A stretch of DNA of 64,000 bases, taken from positions 89,910,587-89,974,586 of the forward strand of contig CM043966.1 of the NCBI GenBank assembly GCA_014529385.2. The letters are read 5' to 3'. The position numbers and the translations under genes are program-made. The notes under the pieces were generated by a model. That model worked only from the letters and a program-made list of their open reading frames with translations, was not told the DNA's origin and ran no database searches. Shown here in pieces: positions 32,380-42,556 of the stretch (its first letter is position 1; each line of letters starts with the position of its first letter). This stretch comes from Adiantum capillus-veneris. Taxonomy: Eukaryota; Streptophyta; Polypodiopsida; Polypodiales; Pteridaceae.

Positions 32380-32866
32380 ATTGTGCTAAGGATAAAGTGT
32401 CAGGAAGATTTCTTAAGATTGCTGAAGACCCAGGTTTTAAGGCAAGACTGTTGAAACTTAAGAAAACCAGCAAGACAAAAAATAGAGTTGCAAGGGAAAT
32501 ATTGGATGTCTTTGGAGATCCAATTATAACGAAAGTTGAGCGGAAAAAGAAATACAATGATTTGAAACAAAAGCTGAAAAATGTATCGACAACTGAGATG
32601 GAAAGTAGAGATGGATCAAGAGATTAATGACACATGCTTTCAAAGAATACTTGCGAATATTTTTGGATATTTACATGGATGACTTGTGTCTATTCTCTAT
32701 TGAGAGAAGACCATATTAGAAAGGTATTCAAAAAATGTAGAACGTATAGGATTTGCCTCAACCCAGAAAAATGTGTATTTATTGTACGGCAAGGCAAGAT
32801 CCTAGGCCACATAGTATTGGCTAATGGAATTACCACTGACGAAGACAAGGTAAAGGTGATCGTGCA
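32380..32866 (+). pseudogene. E3 RT remnant
   Basis: After a charged pre-RT segment (32397-32627) the sequence jumps, with loss of the RT fingers and motif A, to the catalytic region: IYMDDL at about 32669-32686 in one frame, then KCRTYRICLNPEKCVFIV, GKILGHIVLANGITTDEDKV in another. At about 32866 RT is fused directly to the 3' LTR remnant. RNase H, integrase and any downstream protease are deleted. Confidence 0.85.
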
Positions 32867-32962
32867 CCGTGCACCTACGGGTTAGTCGTGTCATCGGATG
32901 ACAAGTATGTTGTCTGTGTCGTGCTTGTGAGCATGAACATGGGAGTAGTTTGCCCTGAAACA
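32867..32962 (+). repeat. E3 3' LTR remnant
   Basis: 96 bp matching the 3' end of the 5' LTR (11698-11793) with two differences, ending CCCTGAAACA followed by the GCTAG duplication (32963-32967). A short CGTGCAC repeat at the left break (32861-32875) suggests deletion through microhomology. Confidence 0.92.
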
Positions 32963-32967
32963 GCTAG
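32963..32967. repeat. E3 target-site duplication, right copy
   Basis: GCTAG after the 3' LTR end; partner at 10867-10871. Confidence 0.9.
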
Positions 32968-33016
32968 ACACACCCAAAGCATAACAATCTGATGCATAAG
33001 ATGCATGGCAACAGCC

Positions 33017-34131
33017 TCAACGAGTACGACTAGACAAAGGTGCATCCAATTTATGCCACACAAAGTATGCACCAGCCATTTGGCATACCTCTAGCCTGCT
33101 CATTTTTAGTCCTTTCCTCATCAAGTACATCATGTACATCTGCGGATGATACAACCTGCAACCTTTGTTTTCAGTACTATAACCAACAAAAATACATTTG
33201 ACAGCCTTATCATCCAATTTTCTACGCTGTGTTTGTGGCACCAAAGCATATGCCAAACAACCAAAAACACGCATGTGCTCAATAGAAGGTTTTCTATCAT
33301 GCCATGCTTCATATGGAGTAATAGATTGCAAAGCTTTCATAGGACACCTGTTAAGTACATAAGTGGCACACATGATGGCCTCAAGCCAAAAAGAATGCGG
33401 CAAGCTTGACTTTTGACCATACATTGTGCCATTTTCGTAAGTGACCTGTTTTTCCTCTCAGCAACACCATTTTGCTGAGGTGTATAAGGCACTGTACATA
33501 GGTGTTTTATCCCACGACTAGCCAGAAATGCATTAAATTCATGAGACATATACCCCCCCACCCCCCCCCCCCCCCCTCGATCGGAATGGAGGGTGCCCAT
33601 AGTACATTTCGATACATTTTCAGCCATAGCCAAAAATTGTTTAAAGCACATAAAAACTTCGAACTTCGCTTTAAGCGAAACTACCCATGCATGCCTGGAG
33701 TAATCATCAATGAAACTCACAAAGTACAGGTAATTGACCAAGGACGGAGTTTGCATTGGCCCACAAACATCACAATGCACAAGCTGCAACCTGCATGTGG
33801 CCCTAACTGAACCATCCTTCGAAAACTTAGAACGCTGCATTTTACCCAAAATACAGCCTTCACAAACATGTTTGACAGGTGCTTCAAGAGACTGCAAAGA
33901 AGCAACCATATCAGATTTCTGCAAACGCAACAAACTAGAAAAATTCAGATGCCCAAAACGTGCATGCCAAAGTTTTGCATCTGAAATACCCCTGGAATCT
34001 GCATCTGCATTTGCAAAATTTTGTCCACACTTGTCATACAAAGTGAGCTTATACAACCCACGGCACAAAAGCCTAGATGCAACAATTTCATCACCAAAAT
34101 TGAGATCCTGAAGTGTACATCTGTAATCCAC
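33017..34131 (-). pseudogene. Ty1/copia GAG-pre-integrase and integrase
   Basis: From 34131 down: LWHARFGHLNFSSLLRLQKS with CEGCILGKMQR (zinc-binding region), then the core VHCDVCGPMQTPS (first Asp), GTLHSDRGG (second Asp) and GVAERKNRSL (Glu). Between the second Asp and YMSHEFNAF there is an insertion of glycine codons caused by a poly-C tract (plus-strand 33553-33576), which keeps the frame. The frame shifts near 33430 into YGQKSSLPHSFWLEAIMCAT and RVFGCLAYALVPQTQRRKLD. The polyprotein is cut at 32967 by E3 and resumes at 10871. Confidence 0.9.
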
Positions 34132-34149
34132 AAATTGACTACAAGTCCA

Positions 34150-34440
34150 AGTCTAGCAAGTGCAGATACAAACATAGATTCTTCTTGATCCTAGGTACAT
34201 AAAGTGCATCAACAAGTGTGAAAGAACTGCCATTTTCAGCAGTAAGCACAATCTTTTAACTCCCTGAACCGGATAAGAGGCATTGTTGGCACAAGTGACT
34301 GAATTCCCATGAGGGACAGACTCAAGAGAGGTGAACAATTCACGATCTGAGGTAATGTGCGAGGACAAAGTGTGAATGAAGTGTAGCTACTATGTTTAGC
34401 ACCATCGACGGTTTGGGGTAGACAGCAGGATTGTAAGTAC
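34150..34440 (-). pseudogene. Ty1/copia protease region
   Basis: The minus strand around 34368-34153 reads SSHITSDRELFTSLESVPHG and NNASYPVQGVKRL, the part of the copia protease just after the active site. The active-site segment itself is frameshifted out near 34370-34430. Confidence 0.65.
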
Positions 34441-35477
34441 ACTCTGCACTAAAAGCCCATTCTGCATCAACATTAGCATCACAATCTCCTTTCACAAAAG
34501 ACTCAACAATGGCTACATTTGTAGTGGAACCAACATTTGTAGTGGAACCACCCTCTTTCTTCTTAGCCTCTTTGGCCTTCAACTTAGGACACTGCTTGAT
34601 CAAGTGATCATTAGCTTTACAATAATGGAAACGCATCTTCTTTTTGCCCTTATCACCAGAATTTCTTGACGAATTGCTGCCAGCAGAAGCATTAGGAACA
34701 GAATTTTTGCCACTTCGCAGTAGAACCATAAGAACTGGTTGCATTGCTGTTACCACCCTTTCTTTGAGAAGCAATAAAAGCATGTTCAATTGCATGCTGT
34801 CTACTCTTGGTTTTTCTGGAAAGTGACTCTTGCAACAGTAATGTACATAATGCATGAAACTTGACAACTTCAGGATTTCCTTGGGTCATAAGTCTCCAAG
34901 TACTAGCAAAAGTTTGGTAAGAATTCGGTAAAGCATCAAGAACAATTTGCACAAGGAAAATATCTGAAATGAATTCACCTGCAGAAATAAGTTGCTCATT
35001 GATATCCTTGACACTAGCAAGGAAAGTGTCCATATCATCTTCCTCATGCATAATCTTTGACTTCAGCTCTTTACGCAGCAAAGCAATTTTAGCCTCATTG
35101 CGACTTGCATAAAGACTAGCCAAAATATCCCAGGCCTGTTTTGGAGATTTTGCTTAACGGATGTGAGGAACAATGGTGCGCTTCACAGACAACGCAATCA
35201 ATGCATGAGCCTGCGCATCCTTTACATCCCAACGAGATTGTTCTACCGTAGGCAAAACAACTCTAATAGCAGCAATTCTTGCAGCAAGACCTGCAACATC
35301 CTCAACATCGCCTGCATCCTCAGAACCAGGACGTACATCAATGCCCTGCACAATATTCCAGACGCCCTTTGACACAAGAACATTTTGCATCATGTAAGCC
35401 CACATAGGGTAATTGTCTCCATCCAATCTGTCCTCAACAACAAATGTCTTGAACACATCTGTGTTGTTGTCAGCCAT
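34340..35477 (-). pseudogene. Ty1/copia Gag
   Basis: Start at ATG 35477 (MADNNTDVFKTFVVEDRLDG, then DNYPMWAYMM), which is the N-terminus of copia Gag with its conserved Y-x-x-W. A break near 35155 precedes the next block (RNEAKIALLRKELKSKIMHE, DALPNSYQTFASTWRLM), the helical Gag core. The zinc knuckle near 34620 reads FHYCKANDHLIKQC, with the first Cys replaced by Phe. Frameshifts near 34700-34860 separate the core from the knuckle. Confidence 0.88.
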
Positions 35478-35815
35478 GGTAAATGCTGCACCTTATGTGA
35501 AAACTGCCCGAAAAGAGGAGAAACAAAGCGGGAACAACACGTGCTATTTAGCACAAATTATAGAAGACTGTAAGGCGCAGGTTAAGCAGAAAACAACACT
35601 GACAGAAATTCTACACAAAATGATGAAATAGCCTGTGCAGTACTGCCTGTATTGGACGGAGGCCAAAATGAGCCCAAATAAAAAATACTAAGCTCTACGA
35701 GCTTACTCAAAATATTTATTCACATGCAAACTCTTGCCAAATCTCACTAAAAGTGGAGAAAATGAGTAGGCGTGTGCTGGAGGTGCTGGCGACTAAGCCC
35801 GGGAGGATGCAACCT

Positions 35816-35829
35816 GCTCTGATACCAAT
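35816..35829 (-). promoter_or_regulatory. Copia primer binding site
   Basis: On the minus strand ATTGGTATCAGAGC follows the LTR end; TGGTATCAGAGC is complementary to initiator tRNA-Met and is standard for copia. Confidence 0.93.
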
Positions 35830-36065
35830 TGTTGGAATTAGGGTTGCAAGGAAATGCACACAGCTTGGAGAAGACGAAGGAAGCTCAAGGTACACAATAG
35901 AGAGTGTGTTACTTAGTGTGCAATGGAAAGATAGATAGCCCTAGAGTGATGGGCGTATATAAAATGCACAAGGGAAAAAACCTCCTAAAGAGGGAAAAGA
36001 TGCCCCGACGGTCCCAGTGGGTTCACACACATCACACACATCACTACCACATGTATATAGTAACA
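35830..36065 (-). repeat. Copia 5' LTR
   Basis: 236 bp, starting TGTTACTATA (36065) and ending TTCCAACA (35830) on the minus strand. The minus-strand sequence TATATACGCCC near 35950-35960 may supply the TATA box. It lies between LINE ORF1 and the copia primer site. Confidence 0.88.
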
Positions 36066-37631
36066 TTGACAAAGGCTTCTCCATTATCTGATTCTTCAGA
36101 GTCTGATGAGAGCCCTCTAGCATTTTCTGAGGGGCTTGCTAGCAGTACCATAGGGTTTGTAGAAGGTTGAGGGATAGGGTCCATAGCCTTTGGAGAGGAT
36201 GGTCCAGCTTGGTTTGCTGTAGGTGACTCAGCAGAGCTGGTGTTGTCTGCTGAGGCCTCTACTATCTCCCCTATTGAAGGGTCAAAAACCTCATCCACAT
36301 TTTTTATTATTATTATTATTATTTTTGAAGGACTGTATGTTCCTTGTGTTGCTCCTTCTGTTAGTTGGTTGAAAAACTTGAGTGTTGTCTTTGTCTTTGG
36401 TTTTATCCCCATCCTTCTGAGCTTTGTTAACCAAATCAGGGCAGTCTTTGATTAGGTGACCCTGTTTAAGACAATGAAAGCAAGCGTTTGGAAAATTTGT
36501 GTAGATGATTTTTTGAACATGCAGGGTATTCCCCAACTGGTCTTTTAGAGTGATAGTATACCTGAGGTTATTGTCTCTATCCACTTCAATGAGAAGCTGA
36601 GGATCCCACTTGGGATTAATACCATTAGATGGATTTTGACCCAGAACTTTACCCATTTGTTTTCCAACCTGTTTTAACTATGGGAAGAGCTCTATTGGGA
36701 CATTCGAAAAGTCAATCCATACAAGAACCTTAAAAGGACTTTTATCTTTACGATCAAAGCCCTTGTACCATTTAAAAACAGAAAGGGGAGAATTTTTTAA
36801 TCAACTATTGATCCCTATTGATGACTTGTAGGGCACTATCTGCTTCATCAAAAAAGAAAAGATAATAGCTGTTTGGGAGGTATTGTACCTGGGCAGGGAT
36901 GAGGTTTATAGCTCCCCACTCTTGGTAAATCCATTGCTTTAAAACCTCAATAGGGGGTCTGATCACGTGACATAAACCAATGACAAATCTATCCTGCAAG
37001 TGATTGAAGCAACTTTCCAGGTCCGCCATACCCAGGATGACCTCACCTAGTGAACGCTCATCATGGTGGGATGAATTAGTGTCTAGGTCTTTATCAGAGG
37101 CCTGATTAGCATTATCCTTCTCTGGAGTAACTTTGTCCAGTCCTGGCTTGAGGGTAAGACCACCCTCAAAATAATTATTCTCCAAGTTAGCAAGGTCAGC
37201 CTGCCCATCTTGATGGAGGTCGATATTATTCTAGACATTTGAGATAGAAGTAAAACGACCTTCATGCATAGGGCGATGGGGGCTTACTTGCAAAAGACTC
37301 TGTTGAGCAGGAAATAAGCCCGCAAGGTTCGATGCTGATTGAGATAGCCCAACCTCAATAGTTCTCTGTGGCGACAACAAGAAAATTGTTGAATGTTGTT
37401 TAGAGCATTGAAACCTGAACGTTTCTGTAGCACTTGTGCATAGGAGCTAGGGCTACTGGGGATGGGTTTGGGAGCCTGAAACTAGGCAAGTGGAGAGAAA
37501 TGTTGGTTGAAACTCAAATTAGGGTTACCTCTTGAGGCAAACTGAAGACCTGACCTTGTTGTATCATTTGAAGTCTGATAAGCAGTTGAAGTCATCACTA
37601 CACCATTTAGCAATGCATCTTGCCATGCCAT
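36066..37631 (-). pseudogene. LINE ORF1 (nucleic-acid binding protein), main part
   Basis: Start at ATG 37631 (MAWQDALLNGVVMTSTAYQT). An early stop (near 37480) and frameshifts follow. The 37185-36805 frame (LGEVILGMADLESCFNHLQD, RFVIGLCHVIRPPIEVLKQW, PAQVQYLPNSYYLFFF) is the RNA-binding domain common in plant L1 ORF1 proteins (DUF4283-like). The 36656-36291 frame holds the zinc knuckle CFHCLKQGHLIKDC. The Ser/Glu-rich C-terminal part (SSDSEESDNGEAFVN) is cut by the copia LTR at 36065 and resumes at 9165. Confidence 0.85.
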
Positions 37632-37800
37632 CGTGCCTCCCCCAAAGGTGACGGGAACACATCAAGCTCAGAAGGAAGAGCCTTCAGATTGTAGACATGG
37701 AGAGGGGAAAAGGGAAAGTCGCAGATTCAATTTGCATGCCCTCGGGGGATTCCCACAATACGAAGCTCAAAGCTCCTCGTTATCTTCTCCCATTTGCCAC
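37632..37800 (-). other. LINE 5' leader and distal target-duplication copy
   Basis: About 160 bp between the ORF1 ATG and the candidate duplication CATTTGCCAC (37791-37800), whose partner is at 4954-4963. No coding function. Confidence 0.5.
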
Positions 37801-38610
37801 CTTTTTGCATCAAGGTTTTCTCTACTTCTATATTATTGTTATTGTTATTGTTACTGTTATCATCATCATTTTTATATGATCCTATACAGGCAATCCGAAT
37901 TCCAATTCACCCCGTGGTTCAAAGAGAGGGATGCAGGCTACTCAACTCTCAGGTTTAACAACAGCAGCTGACAATCCTTGTCACTAGTTGACGCCTCCCT
38001 AAGAGGTGGGATCAATAGCCCATATTAGGCATCGCAAGGCGAGGGCATTCTGGATTGTCTTATCACATTTTTGAACTAGATGTGAACTAAGTGTTTGTGG
38101 ACTTGATTTAAACAGGTGCGAACTCAGTGTGCACTAGACCAAAATTGGTGTGAACTTGGGAGGGTATGTGCACCAAAATGTGTGAACTCGATGTGAACTA
38201 AGTGTGAACTCATCCTCGACGACTTGATTTATAAGCTTAACACACACACACACACACACACACTCCTTTCAACAAGTGCCTGATAGGTTAGCTGTTAGAG
38301 TCAAACTCAAAGGGGAGAGGGTGCATGGTTCAAACCTTGGATCCAGGACCCTTGGAAATCTTTTGCATTCCCTAGAGAATCTAACGATCATGATTAATCA
38401 GTGATTATGGATGTTGATCCCACCTCCCAAAGGGATGTGTCAATTAGTGACATGGGATGATAATGGTGGAAGGTGAGTAGGCAAATCATGTCATTTTAGG
38501 TGTGTTGAACACCTAATTGGTAGGGGTGAAGTCATGGGAGCCACCGCCAGAGATGGGAAAGGAAAAGTAGGTAGGCCTCGTCACCATAAACAGGTGCTTG
38601 AGTAGCCTAC
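37801..38610. other. Non-coding, possible displaced MED6 upstream region
   Basis: If the LINE duplication is right, this sequence read on the minus strand was originally next to the MED6 5' end. TATAAAAA on the minus strand (37876-37869) would then lie roughly 140 bp from the MED6 ATG in the empty site. A (TTATTG)-type run is at 37833-37855, recurring TGTGAACT motifs at 38075-38205, and a CA run at 38240-38263. No gene seen. Confidence 0.4.
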
Positions 38611-38613
38611 CAG

Positions 38614-38741
<128 letters not shown>

Positions 38742-39183
38742 GCTTGGCCTCTGATTGTGCCTCTCTAAATAGATTTTGGACTAGTTCGTTGACCTCTAAA
38801 TCTCGAGGATTTCCTGTTGCTGCATAACGAAGATGATTGCTAAGCCATGATGCATGCAGAGAGAGAGGGTCATCCTGTAGAGAGTTGGTTAGATATCAGG
38901 TTGCTTGCCATAATGGCAACCAAACCCTAGTCGGTCTCTAGTCACCCCAAATAGGAAGCAAATGGTTGACCAAAATGATGGTCAATGTGCAGCATGCACA
39001 TACTTGATCTGTGCACTTGTGCATTAAGAAGCTACTTCTCTACCGCTATGCTTGCACCCATGCACTTGCATAGAGTAGATGAGCGGCTTCTGATATACTT
39101 AAGCGAGCTAATGACCTCCTCCCAAAAAAATATAAAAATATGAAGTGCTATGCTGGTCATCTGTGCCTACACTAGGGCAAGCA

Positions 39184-39186
<3 letters not shown>

Positions 39187-39272
<86 letters not shown>
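39187..39272. repeat. (TC)n then (CA)n compound microsatellite
   Basis: A TC run to about 39231 is followed, after a short break, by a CA run to 39272. Confidence 0.95.
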
Positions 39273-39277
<5 letters not shown>

Positions 39278-39408
39278 CAATAGTGTTCATAGAAAAGCAT
39301 CACTACTAGGGTCCATCAACACGGTTGAATTGGGATTTTAATATTTGCGTCATCAAACAAGGCATCTTGATATGTGTCACAACAAATAGATTCATCGTAA
39401 AAATTGAT

Positions 39409-39484
39409 ATGAGCGTCACTATATGTGATAATATCATAGTTGCTAAATAGCCACTGTGACATTGACACATATAACGACGCTCAT
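39409..39484. repeat. Inverted repeat, MITE- or CACTA-like
   Basis: ATGAGCGTCACTATATGTG (39409-39427) pairs with CACATATAACGACGCTCAT (39466-39484) at 17 of 19 positions. Related GACACATATAGCGACACC follows near 39520. Such repeated GCGAC/GTCGC motifs are typical of terminal regions of plant CACTA elements, but no terminal inverted repeat pair was found. Confidence 0.5.
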
Positions 39485-40211
39485 ATGCACTGTGATTTTG
39501 AAGCATAGGAAACCATAGTTATTGACACATATAGCGACACCTGTAGGTCAAAACTTTTGGGGGTGGTAGAGCCAAATGGCCTAGCCTGGGACCCAATCAA
39601 CCATTATAACCATTACTAACAATCAACCATGTATGTAAAGAGTAGGAAGGTTTTACCTCATCACCTTTCATTGAAAGACATCGACATTAGTTAAAAATGT
39701 AGAGACAAAATGAAATTTGGAGATAACTTGTATTTTATCAAAATAAAGACATCAAATTTTACAACGCCAAATAGAAAAAAATATGAATATAAATTTGAAT
39801 GTTGAATTGCAAAATGGACCAATATTAAAGCAAAATAACATATGGATACAAAGCTAATTATTGAAACACAAAATGGCAAAGCCATGTCTTCCCCAACAGA
39901 TACATATATACATGTAATACAAAGGAACTATATGAAAGCGCATGAGTGTGATGCACTAGTTTAGTGAACGTATCTCATCTCGCTCTGAGGGTGCTTGAGT
40001 TGGATTTTTCAAATGATAAAGAGAGAATAAACAAAGTTATTATAACATAACTAAATACAAGTACAAAATGTAACATAAATGTGAATAATGTTCAAAGTTT
40101 TTATAACTTACTTCACCGGATCGAGATCTCAAAATGTCTATCAACGCATTGAGACCTTTCCTTGTGCCAGAACTACGCTCGATCGGGGTGGGATACCAAT
40201 TTGTTATCATC

Positions 40212-41240
40212 CACTACTAGAAATATTGAATGGAATAGAAGATTTAAAACAAGCAATTACAAATTGACATAACTTTAACCATAAAAGCAATGCAAAAACA
40301 CTTACAAAATTACCCTCAAAGCTAGTTATCTAAAAATGTCCAAGTGATGTAAATTCTTTAAGTCCACTCATGCTCTAGTGGCCTGTCTCTGCTTGCTCCA
40401 CTTGTCAGAGTTCTTGAGCCTTTTTTGTCGAACCATAATGGTTATTCTCCCTTCTTGAGCGCTTTGTATACTTTTGAGCGCTTGTACTTGCAAGATTCAT
40501 GCATCCTTGTATCCTTCCACTTAGAGGAGAAAAGGTATCCACATCCTCCATGGGGAAGGCCTTGTGAAGCATGTTAATGACTTTGTCCTTCAAATGAAAT
40601 GACATCTCTTTCCATTTTTTCATAATGTGGTGTCAAAATACTTATATGCAAAAATTGTGCATCGCGGTAATGACTTTTCTACCTTGCTCACCAATGTGTA
40701 TCACACTGGAGGGAGGGTCTATGGAGTAAGGAAGGTCCAACAACATATTGCGGTGGTACTGATGGGTAACAATAGGGTCTCCACCACAGGGGTGAAGCTA
40801 GGGGTGGCAACAACATTAACGCAAGGGGTGTCAATTGGCATGCCCTGCATGTGAAGCAAGGAGTGGCCGATGGTTGAACAAAGGTAAGTAGATGACAAAG
40901 CTATGGTAGGTGTGGGAGCGGGAAGGGAGAGAGTGGTTGATGCTTCAAAGCATACGCATTTCCCTAAAGATCTAAATGGTGAAGGGAATGGGTAGCGTGA
41001 CAGGTTAGCACCATGGGATGGTGAAGGGGATGGACAATGTGACGGGCCAATGCTATGAGATGGTGAAGGTAAAGGTTGGTGCAATGTATGGTGAATGCAC
41101 CCATACCATCTTGAGTGATATAGATGCTAAGAAATTCTCCATGCCTCCATTTCCATATCCATCCATGTGTGAACAATGAAAATTGTGTAAAAAGATAAGG
41201 AAACAAAAGGAAGGTGCAAAAAGACAAAAAACAAAAGAAA
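40212..41240 (-). pseudogene. Possible CACTA-type transposon relic
   Basis: CACTACTAGAAA at 40212-40223 has the form of a plant CACTA terminus. Nearby, on the minus strand from about 40660 to 40405, the frame reads KKWKEMSFHLKDKVINMLHK then AFPMEDVDTFS and a basic Ser/Lys/Arg stretch, which resembles the small plant En/Spm-associated transposase family in layout. Upstream (41084-40719) the frame is low-complexity Ser/Pro-rich with repeated GATGGTGAAGG units in the DNA. No second terminus was located. The call is tentative. Confidence 0.3.
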
Positions 41241-41639
41241 GGTGCAAGAATGATGGCTAGCCTGCATAATAAAAAACTAAATTTAAAGTCAAAATCTAGT
41301 TTGATGCAAACTTTTAAAAACCGTCACAACCTTTAATTGCATCAATATTTTACACTTTATTACTCAAATTAAAACTTGCAAAAAAGGCAAATATATTCTT
41401 TTTATTTCAATAAAATATGTTTAGCTAGTTGCAATAGGAGCAAAAACGCTCAAATACAATGTATTAGCATTTTAAACAACCTCCCTCTCATTTTAGCATA
41501 ACTGAGCATAAATCCCTATGTCTATGAAGAGCTCTATGCTCAGAGAGACATCCTCACTTTAGCATAGCTGAGCATAAATCCACTCTGAAACACCTTCTCA
41601 CCTAGGAAGAGATCGTTTTTGAAGAACCTTCTCTTCCAG

Positions 41640-41989
41640 GTCTTTTGGATCCATTTGCAATTCTTCCCTCTAGGCCATAGATCACCGAGCATTCCTTGAA
41701 TAAGTGAGGGAGGTCCTCACAATCCGTTTTGCATTGCAAGCATCTATCTGGATCGATTCCTATGGCTAGAACCTTGACACCAGTAGGTAAGGCTCCCCAT
41801 AGGACCTTTTATAAAAGACCTTCATCCCAAGCGGCCATTGTGGGCACTAGATGTTCTTCGCGATTGTCACCCATCTTGATTCTGGCCATTGCTTGCCCCA
41901 CTGATTGTTCAGGGGGGAAAACCAGTCCGATGAGACCATAAGGATGTTGTAAACATCCTTGGTTAATGGTTTAAGGAAATGTCTATTCG
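41640..41989 (-). pseudogene. LINE ORF2 C-terminal remnant
   Basis: On the minus strand, across frameshifts, one reads NRHFLKPLTKDVYNILM, NNQWGKQWPESRWVTIAKNI, then GALPTGVKVLAIGIDPDRCL with QCKTDCEDLPHLFKECSVI. This is the zf-RVT scaffold of plant L1 elements (L-P-x-G-V...C-x2-C...H-L-F-x2-C). E5 inserted at its upstream edge (41990-41994 duplication). It differs from the LINE at 5281-5960. Confidence 0.72.
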
Positions 41990-41994
41990 CGGGA

Positions 41995-42224
41995 TGTGCG
42001 CGTATGTCGCACGTGTCAATGTAAGGAACTTGTCGATACACAGTGTGCGAGCCACAAATGGCTCCAAGCACACAACAAGCCTAAACTAGTAAGCTTAAAG
42101 AAGGCGATGGTGTGTCACTCACCGCTCTACGCTTGCTTCGTGGAGGATTCCTCGCCGCGAAGAAGAAGGAGCCGCTGCTTCGCCGCGCTCAACCGCTTCG
42201 CCGTCGTCGCAATGCTTGATCGCA

Positions 42225-42256
<32 letters not shown>

Positions 42257-42556
42257 TACACACATACACAAGGAGGTGAAGAAGAAGAAGATGGAGATGG
42301 AGATGGAGCAAAAGCACTCTTTTATTGCACAAATGAGAGAATGAGTGAATTTTAGGTTTAGTTGACTTTTATATGAGCTCGTCCCATTCACACTTGGGCG
42401 CCCATGCTTAGCCAACTAATCCCTTGAATGTTCCAGTTAGAGTGCGCCTCTCATCGGCGATCACTCTTACCCTTTTCCTATTGGACCGACAAGCCCGATA
42501 CCTGACTCTACCAAATAAATAATACAATGTCCGCCGTAGGTGATAGGGTGTCCGTG
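41995..42556 (-). repeat. E5 3' LTR, lacking its first bases
   Basis: It matches the E4/E5 LTR, with TC and CA runs at 42224-42256. The outer start (about 25 bases) and the adjacent polypurine tract are gone: the LTR match stops at 42556 and the 3' UTR resumes near 42573 in a place that, by comparison with E4, indicates a deletion of about 100 bp. Confidence 0.88.

Larger units (their letters stand above)
10872..32962 (+). mobile_element. Gypsy element E3 (Athila/Tat-like), deleted, hosting E4
   Basis: A plus-strand LTR retrotransposon with a 922-bp 5' LTR (10872-11793), tRNA-Asp-type primer binding site, long leader with internal repeats, Gag starting MYLRSG (27480), zinc knuckles, DSGAG protease and a remnant of RT. 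The 3' part is deleted: RT runs at about 32866 directly into the last 96 bp of the 3' LTR. The 96-bp overlap differs from the 5' LTR at two positions. E4 (12456-26429) is inserted in the leader. Gag starting with an LRSG motif and the Asp primer site indicate the non-chromoviral Athila/Tat branch. Confidence 0.88.
9166..36065 (-). mobile_element. Ty1/copia retrotransposon, interrupted by element E3
   Basis: A minus-strand copia with 5' LTR (36065-35830), tRNA-Met primer binding site, Gag (35477-34340), protease, integrase (34131-33017), RT-RNase H (10884-9311), polypurine tract and a truncated 3' LTR (9236-9166). Its own sequence totals about 4.8 kb once E3 and E4 (10872-32967) are removed, close to a normal copia length. 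It sits in LINE ORF1. The full LTR begins TGTTACTATA and ends TTCCAACA. The 3' LTR keeps only its first 70 or so bases, so no target duplication can be verified. Confidence 0.88.
4964..37790 (-). mobile_element. Nearly full-length L1-like LINE, split by nested insertions
   Basis: After removal of the copia nest (9166-36065) the LINE parts add up to about 5.9 kb, the usual size of a full-length plant L1. In minus-strand order the parts are a 5' leader (37790-37632), ORF1 with an RNA-binding region and zinc knuckle (37631-36066, resuming 9165-8959), ORF2 with endonuclease, RT and a C-terminal zinc domain (8962-5281), and a 3' UTR with an A-rich tail. ORF1 ends and ORF2 begins at an ATGA overlap (8962-8959). 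ORF1 and ORF2 both carry stops and frameshifts. The element sits just upstream of the MED6 ATG and is the outermost layer of the nest. Confidence 0.85.

Noticed and set aside
37633-37971. Plus-strand ORF opposite the LINE 5' leader
   Set aside because: Antisense to the LINE and largely a translation of TTATTG/CTATTG repeats.
39301-40223. A complete CACTA element between CACTACTAGG (39301) and CACTACTAGAAA (40212)
   Set aside because: Both termini point the same way, so they cannot be the two ends of one element.
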